In this document: in pieces, positions 52,307-62,400 of the stretch | Position numbering within the stretch: position 1 is the stretch's first letter | Layout: each line of letters starts with the position of its first letter | Origin: Rhynchopus euleeides | Taxonomy: Eukaryota; Euglenozoa; Diplonemea; Diplonemida; Diplonemidae | Direction: 5' to 3' | DNA length: 64,000 bases | Assembly (NCBI GenBank): GCA_963210315.1 | Contig: OY723244.1 | Span: 1,364,001 to 1,428,000, forward strand | Notes under the pieces: generated by a model | The model's database searches: none | Seen by the model: only the letters and a program-made list of their open reading frames with translations | What the model was told of the DNA's origin: nothing | Made by a program: the position numbers and the translations under genes

Positions 52307-53879
52307 GGCATACAGTGCAAACGATAATAATTATCGCATACGATAATTATTATCGTATTCCCATTATCGTATATTATCGTATACGATAATATACGATAAT
52401 GGTGCGATAATTTTTTGAGATTTTCGGAAAACCAGAAATCAGCCCAGAGCACATTGAAAAAGTGGTAAAAGTGGAGCCGGAAGCTGCCATTTTTGCTTCT
52501 TTGAATTATTGGTGACGGGGGGCTTCACTCAGAAGTGTAGAATGTCCCTCACAAATGGGTAGCAGAGACACAACACACATAGTGCCATGACATGCACATC
52601 ACTATGTCTGTCTGAAGAAGTTTCAGGCACAGTGGGGCGGAGAGGACTCTGGGGATTGGGCAGTGGCCGTTCCACATGCCCTTCCCCTCGTGACTTACAC
52701 CCTGTCGCCACCCCACTTCATGGAAAACATGACTACGCAGCAACAGGGTCATACTTGCGGCGGTATGCAACCACCAGTACAGCCTGTTGCGGGTTCGCAA
52801 AGCCGACTGGTACGCTGCCTTGCCGTCGGGACCCAGATACTGAGGACACCCCTGTGAGAACACTGAGGGAAGACGTTGGGCTAGCCTAGTTGAAGCAGGT
52901 GTCGGGGTGACCGAGACAGAGCACCCTGCCCAGAACATGAACAAGAAAGACTGTTCGACTGATGGGGAAGAACCTGATAGGCAGGTGTGGTCTTCGGTGC
53001 AATGTTTGGAGAGATCAGGAGATTTCTCTTCAAGGCTACCACTTATGTTGGACTTGGCCTTCGCTCCCGTGAGCAGTGAAAAAGTGAGGAACACCGTTCT
53101 TCCCCTCTGACTGACGACCAGTGATGACATAGCGAAGGACCTTGAATGGGGTTTGAACCCGAGAGAGGCAATACTCAACCAAAGGTATTCTTCAGGACCT
53201 GGCACGGAACGGGCGATACGAACGCTCCCACCGTGCGCACGGACCTGTCTGCAACTCTACAAGGAACCACGGGGTGGCGCGCGCACATCACCTCGGAGGC
53301 CTCAAGGAGCCTGCCTGACCTGCACGACTCCGCTGCGCTACAAGGCGGAGCTCGGGCGCCATCCTCACCGACAGCAAGGCAAGGGGTGATGATCATCTGG
53401 AGACACCTGAGCCCATGCAGGATCGGAGAGACGCGATCCACCTGAGGGAGACCACCATCCACCTCCTTCGGACAGACCACACAGCCTTGTCGATGACCAC
53501 AGCAGCCCGGACACAGACCAGTACGCGTACCCTGCCTGCAGCACCGGACCCCACAGGCTCATCTTACCCTTCCTGGGGCTGGGAGAATGGTAGTGATCTC
53601 TATTTTGTGGCTGATTGTGGCCCTTGGCGGGGTTTGGTGGCGTTTGGCGGTGGTAAACTGGAGATTTCGGTGATTGGTTTCGGGCAAAATCAGGTGGGTA
53701 TCGCATACGATAATGGGATTATCGTATGTTATCGCATACGATAATAATTATCGTATCCGGTCGTATACGATAATGGGATTATCGCATCATACGATAATGG
53801 ATTATCGTATGCGATAATTTTCCGAAAATTATCGTATCTGGTATATGTGCGATAATAATTATCGTTTGCACTGTATGCC
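52307..53879. mobile_element. TIR transposon (family B), copy 1, TA flanks
   Basis: GGCATACAGTGCAAACGATA and its complement end the element, next to TA (52305-52306, 53880-53881). The left 130 bp and right 180 bp are dense in TACGATAAT/ATTATCGTA palindromes. The interior holds a minus-strand frame of 218 codons (52549-53205) without recognised domain. The left TA is shared with family C, the right TA with family D. Confidence 0.88.
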
Positions 53880-53881
53880 TA

Positions 53882-55006
53882 GGGGGGGTCAAATGCCACC
53901 CTTTTACGTGGACAAACACGATTTTTCAAAAAACCGGCGCAGAGGCCCCAAAGCCCCCGTAAACCCTCCAAACCCCCCCAGATCGGTCCGGAAACCCATC
54001 GAACCCCACTTTTCCACCATTCCGGGCACCTCAGGTGCCCGAATTGGGGTACCTAAATTTTGTGCCACCGTTTGGTACCGTACAGTGCCACTGTGTGGGA
54101 GGTTGGAAAAGAAAATGCCCCAACACACCACATCTGAGGGTTGCAATGCATGTTGCTTGCCAACCACGTCATCCGGTGGGTGTCAGGCGCTATGTAGGTG
54201 GCATTAGCCAGGTCTTCGATGTGTTCTGGCTTGTATATATACCTCCCTGCCACCATGCACCGGGAGGCTGCCTGTAGGTACGGAACAGTCCAGATGGTCG
54301 TGTGATTCCTGTGCAGCAGTGCTCCACAACCGGGATGTGTTGACAACGACTGTTGCAACACGAGCTGTACATTCCGGGAACACATGAAGTGCGCTGTCGT
54401 GGTACCCATTGTGCCAGAATTGGTAGTTGCTGCGGTCTACTTTGCCTGGCCCAAGAGCACTGGTACTGAACGGTGCAATATGCGTGGCGAGGTGAATACA
54501 ACGGAAGCGCGCAAAGTCAATACAGCTCTCGGATGGCGGGTGGTGGTGCCACTAGTGTGTGACGTTCACTCGAGGATACAACGCATCACAATGAATCAGC
54601 AACCGTGGACCGAGTACAATACGCTCTCTGTGGCTGGTGTGGGGGACAAAGGCAGTGCCTGTGCCGCAGGCAGGGAGGTATATATACAAGCCAGAACACA
54701 TCGAAGACCTGGCTAATGCCACCTACATAGCGCCTGACACCCACCGGATGACGTGGTTGGCAAGCAACATGCATTGCAACCCTCAGATGTGGTGTGTTGG
54801 GGCATTTTCTTTTCCAACCTCCCACACAGTGGCACTGTACGGTAGGTACCCCAATTCGGGCACCTGAGGTGCCCGGAATGGTGGAAAAGTGGGGTTCGAT
54901 GGGTTTCCGGACCGATCTGGGGGGGTTTGGAGGGTTTACGGGGGCTTTGGGGCCTCTGCGCCGGTTTTTTGAAAAATCGTGTTTGTCACCCCCATTTGAC
55001 CCCCCC
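53882..55006. mobile_element. foldback TIR transposon, family D copy 2, TA flanks
   Basis: Same element as 3561-4708, with a small deletion in the right arm near 54844 (part of the CGGTACCAAACGGTGGCAC block is missing). TA at 53880-53881 and 55007-55008. Very high identity between copies 50 kb apart indicates recent movement. Confidence 0.92.
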
Positions 55007-55008
55007 TA

Positions 55009-55561
55009 CCCCCCCCCCCCCCACCTCCCTCAGACGAGGAGCCACTATTTCCCAACACGACACCTGACAGGCCCACAGGGAGGCAGCTGGGTCTGCTCCA
55101 GCCGCTCCTTCCCACCGCACTAACCCCTTCCCCCCACCAGAGGGTCGTGGCGGGGGAGGTGGACGGGAGGGGGTCGGGCAGTGTTTACGGAAGGGGGGGG
55201 GGGCGAGAGAGAAGGAGAGAAAGAGTGGTGGGAGGGGTGCATCCTCTTCTGCCGGGAAGGGGGGGGGGTTGGGTGAACTCTGAGACTCTCTTTCTCTCTC
55301 TTTGTCTGTCTGTCCGTCTCTCCCACTCACCCACCCTCCCCCCCCCCACCCCACCTACACAAACAGCGTCGCGACGCGGCAACACAAAGCCTTAACACAG
55401 CACGCTGTAGTTTTACGGATTGTTTAACACCCCCCCCCCCCCCATTTTCCCCTTTGATTCGAACCAATCTATCCCCTCTCCCCCCTCCTCTCCTCTGCTC
55501 CTCCCTCCCACAACACACAACCAGTGTCTCCCCCCGCCCCCGCCCCTAGAACCCAGCAGCC
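55009..55561. promoter_or_regulatory. 5' region of the kinase gene
   Basis: Pyrimidine-rich, with long C runs (55010, 55431) and TCTCTC/TCTGTC stretches at 55285-55320. No TATA box is evident. CCAGCAGCC precedes the ATG at 55562. The promoter is assumed from position only. Confidence 0.3.
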
Positions 55562-56791
55562 ATGGGGCGGCAGATCGGGACCTGGAAGCTGAAGAACACG
55601 CTTGGCAGTGGGTCGTTCGGGGAGGTGAAGTTTGCGACAAATTCGGGGACCGGGAGGCAGGCGGCTGCGAAGATATGTGCGAAGCAGAGCCTTTCGAAGG
55701 GGCAGGGCAGGACGTTGCTGCAGAGGGAGATCGCGACGATGAAGGAGCTGAACCACCCGAACGTGCTGAAGCTGTATGAGGTTTTGGAGACGTCGCGACA
55801 CTACTATCTGATCCTGGAGCTGGCGTCCGGGGGGGAGTTGTTTGACCTGATCCAGGAGAATAAGCGATTCGGCGACAGCACCGCCAGGCGATATTTCCAG
55901 CAGCTGATCCTCGGGGTGAAGTACTGCCACGAGCAGGGGATTGTGCACCGCGATCTCAAGCCGCAGAACCTGCTCTTCACCGCAAACGACGAGCTTAAAA
56001 TTGCGGATTTCGGCTTCTCCAACTTCCAAAACCTCGATCAGGACGGCAAGGTGACCCCGGCGCTCCGCCTCCAGACGCAGTGCGGCACGCCAAACTACGC
56101 TGCTCCTGAAATATTTCTCGGAAAAGGGTATGACGGCTTCAAAACGGATCTCTGGTCATGCGGGGTCATCCTCTACGTGATGCTCTGCGGGCACGTCCCG
56201 TTTCGCCCAACCGGAAAGGTGGGTGGTCTGCAGGGTGTCATCATGTCGATAGTAGAGTGCCGGTACACTATTCCCGATGGTGTGAGCGACGGGGCGCGTG
56301 ATCTGATCAAGAAAATCCTGCGGAAGGATACCGAGTCGCGGTTTACCCTCGGGGATGTTGTGGGGGACTCTTGGTTTGACGTCGACTTCGACCGAAGTCG
56401 TGCGGCGTCGCTGCCGAAGATTGTGGTGACGGACGAGTCCATCCTCACGTCGATCAAAACCAACGTGGAGGAAAAGGAGGTCGATCCGTTGCTGGAGACC
56501 GTCCCCCGGGAGGATGACGACACCGCCAGCCCCGGTGCTGGGGCTGTCGCAGCGCCCGAGATCTGCGACGCTCTCCCGGCGCCACGCACCGACCCCCTCG
56601 CTGAGCTCGGTGGTGGGGCAGGTGGTGCTGGAGGGTCTCGTCCGCCCTCCGCCGGCCCTGCGCTCGCAGGCGGGCTTGCGACTATATTTGCCGATCCCCC
56701 GCCTGGCTGCGATCAGCTCGGCAGGACGCTGAAGCAGCTCAGACCGAACTCCGCCGCCACGCTGGTTGCGATGCGATCGCAGATGGGGAAG
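55562..56791 (+). CDS. Ser/Thr protein kinase, SNF1/CIPK-like, first exon (410 codons)
   Basis: ATG at 55562. Complete kinase domain: glycine loop LGSGSFGEV (14-22), Lys37 in AAAK, alpha-C Glu56, HRDLKPQN (129-136), DFG (149-151), activation segment ending CGTPNYAAPE (174-183), and the closing DSWFDVDF typical of AMPK/SNF1 and CIPK kinases. It should phosphorylate Ser/Thr using ATP; the activation-loop Thr176 fits control by an upstream kinase. The activation loop carries an insert (NLDQDGKVTPALRLQ). The region after residue 275 is Pro/Ala/Gly-rich and ends in a helix-like LGRTLKQLRPNSAATLVAMR, perhaps the start of a regulatory domain. I end the exon at the donor AAG/GTATTG (56792), beyond which reading becomes G-rich. 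A transposon at 56940 occupies the intron; downstream exons are not visible before the satellite, so the gene may be truncated. Confidence 0.88.
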
Positions 56792-56939
56792 GTATTGTCG
56801 GGGAGGGGGAGGGGGCGCGGGGGTGTGGGGGGGTTGGGCTTAGTCGGTGCACAGCACCTCTTCCTTCATCAGGGCGAAAGGGGTTTGTTTGTGGTGTGCG
56901 GGATCATCGCCACATCTTATGCAGGGGGGGGGGGGGGTA

Positions 56940-58467
56940 GGGGGGGTCATAAGCCCCCCTAAAAACGTACAAATACCAAAAATTTCAACATACCATCAGA
57001 ACCGCCCTAATACCCGATCTGACCCGAAAATCCGACCCATACCCCCCCGGAAACCGTCTGGAGCCCACTTGTGACACCTGATACGCACTTTTGTGATGAT
57101 TTTTTGGGGTCCTAAAAAATGTACCTCAGTTTCGTACCTTGCCTTTGTACCTGAACCACTCCCGACCGCAATATTTCGTTCTTTGCCTTTTCTGCGGTGG
57201 TTCCGGCTCAGGTGGCACGCATGTTGCCTTCCCCAGTGCCTCGGCAAGGTCTTTCTTGACCTGATTCGTGGGAATGTTGTGTTGTTGCGCCAGCGGAATG
57301 AGTTCAGCCACCTCCTGGGTGTAGTACTTCGATCGCGGATGGGTCATTGTGAGTACTTCGTACGCCTGCGAGGCTGCATCGGCATTAGTGGGCAGCGCGT
57401 AGATGTCTTTGCTTCGTCGATCTCAGCCTGTGAAGGCACGGTTGGGATATTGTACGCCCTGAGAGCCGAATTGGTGATGTTTGTGCTGTGTAATTTGCGC
57501 CCCGCAGGATATGCACACCACGCAGTCTCGACAGCACGAGAGTGTACCATGTGAGGACTCAACAAAGTCATTGGATAGGCATCTGCCTGCCGACTCAGCC
57601 CCCACAGTGCGACCGCAAGATCGCCAGGGATGTCTCAACGCCAGGGGAATACTCAATACTCTCCCCTGGCGCTGTACAACCCTACTCTTAACCCTCGGGT
57701 CCTCTCCTGGAGGCGGTGATGGCGGGCCCGCAACGCTTCGTACTTCCGGTACAGACTGGGGTAGTCTGCCCGGCTGACCCGCTCATCGCTTCCGAGATCA
57801 TCTGCTGCTCTGGAGCTGCCATCACTCTCACTGCCCACATCAGTTGGTGTGGGGGTAGGAGCAGGACGAGTGGGAGGAGTAGGAGTGCAGGTGACATCTT
57901 TCTTGGCCAGCAAGGAACGCCGCTTTCCGCACGTGCGTGCAGTTGATGCACCACCTCATATATCTGTCGTCACCACGTCCCACTCGCTCTCCTATGTACC
58001 CAGCCCGACGGAGCGCCCGAAATAATGTCGCCTCACGGATGTCGTGTGCCGTTTTCTTCTTACGCAGGTCTGCCACAACGCTCTCTGCCGGGACCCCGCA
58101 CACCTCCCGTTTGGCGGGCTTCTTTCGAGCAAGGTACCCCTCTGCAGCAGCATCTGACACCTCTGCGAGGCCCTGGGCACGCGGCATGTGTTGCTCGGCG
58201 TGCTGGGTGAGCGTAGTGACACCCTTCCCTTGCAAAGAACGAAATATTGCGGTCGGGAGTGGTTCAGGTACAAAGGCAAGGTACGAAACTGAGGTACATT
58301 TTTTAGGACCCCAAAAAATCATCACAAAAGTGCGTATCAGGTGTCACAAGTGGGCTCCAGACGGTTTCCGGGGGGGTATGGGTCGGATTTTCGGGTCAGA
58401 TCAGGTATTAGGGCGGTTCTGATGGTATGTTGAAAAATGTGGTTTTGTACGGGCTTATGACCCCCCC
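56940..58467. mobile_element. TIR transposon (family A) with decayed minus-strand gene, TA flanks
   Basis: Ends GGGGGGGTCATAAGCCC and the complement, with TA at 56938-56939 and 58468-58469. TIRs of about 250 bp (56940-57190 against 58220-58467). Between them the minus strand has coding-like pieces in changing frames: AKREVCGVPAESVVADLRKK and GDDRYMRWCINCTHVRKAAF (about 58170-57905), SRADYPSLYRKYEALRARHH (about 57800-57720), NITNSALRAYNIPTVPSQAE (about 57480-57410), and YYTQEVAELIPLAQQHNIP (about 57330-57270). They suggest one protein broken by frameshifts. No known transposase motif recognised. The GGGGGGGTCA start is shared with family D. Confidence 0.82.
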
Positions 58468-58469
58468 TA

Positions 58470-58697
58470 GGCATACAGTGCAAACGATAATTATTATCGC
58501 ACATATACCAGATACGATAATTTTCGGAAAATTATCGCATACGATAATTTATTATCGCATACGATAATCCATTATCGTATGATGCGATAATCCCATTATC
58601 GTATACGACCGGATACGATAATTATTATCGTATGCGATAACATACGATAATCCCATTATCGTATGCGATACCCACCTGATTTTGCCCGAAACCAACA
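58470..58697. mobile_element. family B transposon end (copy 2, truncated)
   Basis: Starts GGCATACAGTGCAAACGATA directly after the TA that borders element A. It matches the reverse complement of 53670-53879 up to TGCCCGAAACCAA, with one extra TACGATAAT unit, then similarity stops. The other end is absent, so this is a fragment. Confidence 0.88.
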
Positions 58698-58699
58698 TG

Positions 58700-59118
58700 G
58701 TTTGACAGATTTCTGCCAGAATTTCACAGATTCTGGCAGATTCTGGGGATTCCAGATTTTTCAGAATTTTCAAAATCTGAGAAAATCTGTCCAGATTCTG
58801 GACAGATTTTTCCAGATTTTTCAGAATTCTGGAAATTCTGAGAAATCTGGAAAAATCTGAGAATTCTGGAAAAAATCTGGCCAGATTCTGGACAGATTTT
58901 TCCAGATTTTTCCAGATTTTTCCAGATTTTTCCAGATTTTTCCAGATTTTTCCAGATTTTTCCAGATTTTTCCAGATTTTTCCAGATTTTTCCAGATTTT
59001 TCCAGATTTTTCCAGATTTTTCCAGATTTTTCCAGATTTTTCCAGATTTTTCCAGATTTTTCCAGATTTCTCAGAATTCTGGAAAATCTGAGAAATCTGG
59101 AAAATTCTGAGAAATTCT
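58700..59118. repeat. 10-bp minisatellite CCAGATTTTT with degenerate flanks
   Basis: 58890-59067 is a near-perfect head-to-tail array of TTTTTCCAGA (about 18 units). Both sides are degenerate versions (CAGATTCTGG, CAGAATTCTG) that also allow inverted pairing. The open minus-strand frame through it is a low-complexity artefact. Confidence 0.95.
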
Positions 59119-59276
59119 GGGGGTCTTCGCTGGTCGACAAACTTCGACAAACTTCGTCGTTCGTCACATAATTAGGAAAACGGCTGTTTCAGGGGGTTTT
59201 TCACCGAAGACGGCAGTGTTCTGACGACGACGACAGGGGTCTTCGACAAAAACTTCGTCAGCGAAGACCCCCCCCC
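59119..59276. mobile_element. MITE (family E), copy 2
   Basis: GGGGGTCTTCGCTGGTCGAC starts and TCAGCGAAGACCCCC ends the element. An internal GGGGTCTTCGAC (59236) suggests a nested or internally repeated copy. The target duplication is not clear because of the C run. Confidence 0.8.
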
Positions 59277-59437
59277 AAAAATGAATTAAAAACCGGTTTT
59301 TCGGGGATTCTCGCTGTTCGTCACCTGTCGTCAAATTTCGACAAAATTCGACAATTTTCACCTAAACGGACGGAAAATGCACCAAAATGCACCACCCACA
59401 GCCTGGGTCGGCCCAGGGTCTGGACACCACTCCTGGA
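59277..59437. other. transition into the satellite
   Basis: A/T-rich with TTCGACAAA repeats (59335-59355), then degenerate GGCCCAG-containing sequence at 59400-59437 that looks like decayed satellite units. Confidence 0.5.
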
Positions 59438-62400
59438 CCCGGCCCAGTACGGGCGAGATCGGCCCATAGCCGGCCCAGCACTGCCGAGATCGGCCCATGT
59501 CCGGCCCAGTACGGGCGAGATCGGCCCATAGCCGGCCCAGCACTGCCGAGATCGGCCCATAGCCGGGCCAGTACGGGCAAGATCGGCCCATAGCCGGCCC
59601 AGTACGGGCGAGATCGGCCCATAGCCGGCCCAGTACGGGCGAGATCGGCCCATAGCCGGCCCAGCACTGCCGAGATCGGCCCATGTCCGGCCCAGCACTG
59701 CCGAGATCGGCCCATAGCCGGCCCAGTACGGGCGAGATCGGCCCATGTCCGGCCCAGCACTGCCGAGATCGGCCCATGTCCGGCCCAGTACGTGCGAGAT
59801 CGGCCCATAGCCGGCCCAGCACTGCCGAGATCGGCCCATGTCCGGCCCAGCACTGCCGAGATCGGCCCATGTCCGGCCCAGCACTGCCGAGATCGGCCCA
59901 TAGCCGGCCCAGTACGGGCGAGATCGGCCCATAGCCGGCCCAGCACTGCCGAGATCGGCCCATGTCCGGCCCAGTACGTGCGAGATCGGCCCATGTCCGG
60001 CCCAGCACTGCCGAGATCGGCCCATAGCCGGCCCAGTACGGGCGAGATCGGCCCATAGCCGGCCCAGCACTGCCGAGATCGGCCCATGTCCGGCCCAGTA
60101 CGGCCGAGATCGGCCCATAGCCGGCCCAGCACTGCCGAGATCGGCCCATGTCCGGCCCAGTACGGCCGAGATCGGCCCGTAGCCGGCCCAGCACTGCCGA
60201 GATCGGCCCATAGCCGGCCCAGTACGGGCGAGATCGGCCCATAGCCGGCCCAGTACGGGCGAGATCGGCCCATAGCCGGCCCAGCACTGCCGAGATCGGC
60301 CCATGTCCGGCCCAGCACTGCCGAGATCGGCCCATAGCCGGCCCAGTACGGGCGAGATCGGCCCATAGCCGGCCCAGTACGGGCGAGATCGGCCCATAGC
60401 CGGCCCAGCACTGCCGAGATCGGCCCATAGCCGGCCCAGTACGTGCGAGATCGGCCCATAGCCGGCCCAGTACGGGCGAGATCGGCCCATAGCCGGCCCA
60501 GCACTGCCGAGATCGGCCCATGTCCGGCCCAGCACTGCCGAGATCGGCCCATAGCCGGCCCAGTACGGGCGAGATCGGCCCATGTCCGGCCCAGCACTGC
60601 CGAGATCGGCCCATGTCCGGCCCAGTACGTGCGAGATAGGCCCATAGCCGGCCCAGCACTGCCGAGATCGGCCCATGTCCGGCCCAGCACTGCCGAGATC
60701 GGCCCATAGCCGGCCCAGTACGGGCGAGATCGGCCCATGTCCGGCCCAGCACTGCCGAGATCGGCCCATAGCCGGCCCAGTACGTGCGAGATCGGCCCAT
60801 AGCCGGCCCAGTACGGGCGAGATCGGCCCATAGCCGGCCCAGCACTGCCGAGATCGGCCCATGTCCGGCCCAGCACTGCCGAGATCGGCCCATAGCCGGC
60901 CCAGTACGGGCGAGATCGGCCCATGTCCGGCCCAGCACTGCCGAGATCGGCCCATAGCCGGCCCAGTACGGGCGAGATCGGCCCATAGCCGGCCCAGCAC
61001 TGCCGAGATCGGCCCATGTCCGGCCCAGTACGGCCGAGATCGGCCCATAGCCGGCCCAGCACTGCCGAGATCGGCCCATGTCCGGCCCAGTACGGCCGAG
61101 ATCGGCCCATAGCCGGCCCAGCACTGCCGAGATCGGCCCATAGCCGGCCCAGTACGGGCGAGATCGGCCCATGTCCGGCCCAGCACTGCCGAGATCGGCC
61201 CATGTCCGGCCCAGTACGTGCGAGATCGGCCCATAGCCGGCCCAGCACTGCCGAGATCGGCCCATGTCCGGCCCAGCACTGCCGAGATCGGCCCATAGCC
61301 GGCCCAGTACGGGCGAGATCGGCCCATAGCCGGCCCAGCACTGCCGAGATCGGCCCATGTCCGGCCCAGCACTGCCGAGATCGGCCCATAGCCGGCCCAG
61401 TACGGGCGAGATCGGCCCATAGCCGGCCCAGCACTGCCGAGATCGGCCCATGTCCGGCCCAGTACGGCCGAGATCGGCCCATAGCCGGCCCAGCACTGCC
61501 GAGATCGGCCCATGTCCGGCCCAGTACGGCCGAGATCGGCCCGTAGCCGGCCCAGCACTGCCGAGATCGGCCCATAGCCGGCCCAGTACGGGCGAGATCG
61601 GCCCATAGCCGGCCCAGCACTGCCGAGATCGGCCCATGTCCGGCCCAGCACTGCCGAGATCGGCCCATAGCCGGCCCAGTACGGGCGAGATCGGCCCATA
61701 GCCGGCCCAGCACTGCCGAGATCGGCCCATGTCCGGCCCAGCACTGCCGAGATCGGCCCATAGCCGGCCCAGTACGGGCGAGATCGGCCCATGTCCGGCC
61801 CAGCACTGCCGAGATCGGCCCATGTCCGGCCCAGTACGTGCGAGATCGGCCCATGTCCGGCCCAGCACTGCCGAGATCGGCCCATAGCCGGCCCAGTACG
61901 GGCGAGATCGGCCCATAGCCGGCCCAGTACGGGCGAGATCGGCCCATAGCCGGCCCAGCACTGCCGAGATCGGCCCATGTCCGGCCCAGCACTGCCGAGA
62001 TCGGCCCATAGCCGGCCCAGTACGGGCGAGATCGGCCCATAGCCGGCCCAGTACGGGCGAGATCGGCCCATAGCCGGCCCAGCACTGCCGAGATCGGCCC
62101 ATAGCCGGCCCAGTACGTGCGAGATCGGCCCATAGCCGGCCCAGTACGGGCGAGATCGGCCCATAGCCGGCCCAGCACTGCCGAGATCGGCCCATGTCCG
62201 GCCCAGCACTGCCGAGATCGGCCCATAGCCGGCCCAGTACGGGCGAGATCGGCCCATGTCCGGCCCAGCACTGCCGAGATCGGCCCATGTCCGGCCCAGT
62301 ACGTGCGAGATAGGCCCATAGCCGGCCCAGCACTGCCGAGATCGGCCCATGTCCGGCCCAGCACTGCCGAGATCGGCCCATAGCCGGCCCAGTACGGGCG

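Noticed and set aside
58724..59167. 147-codon minus-strand frame of repeating KSGKIWKNLE
   Set aside because: Translation of the 10-bp minisatellite; 10 bp is out of phase with codons and merely free of stops.
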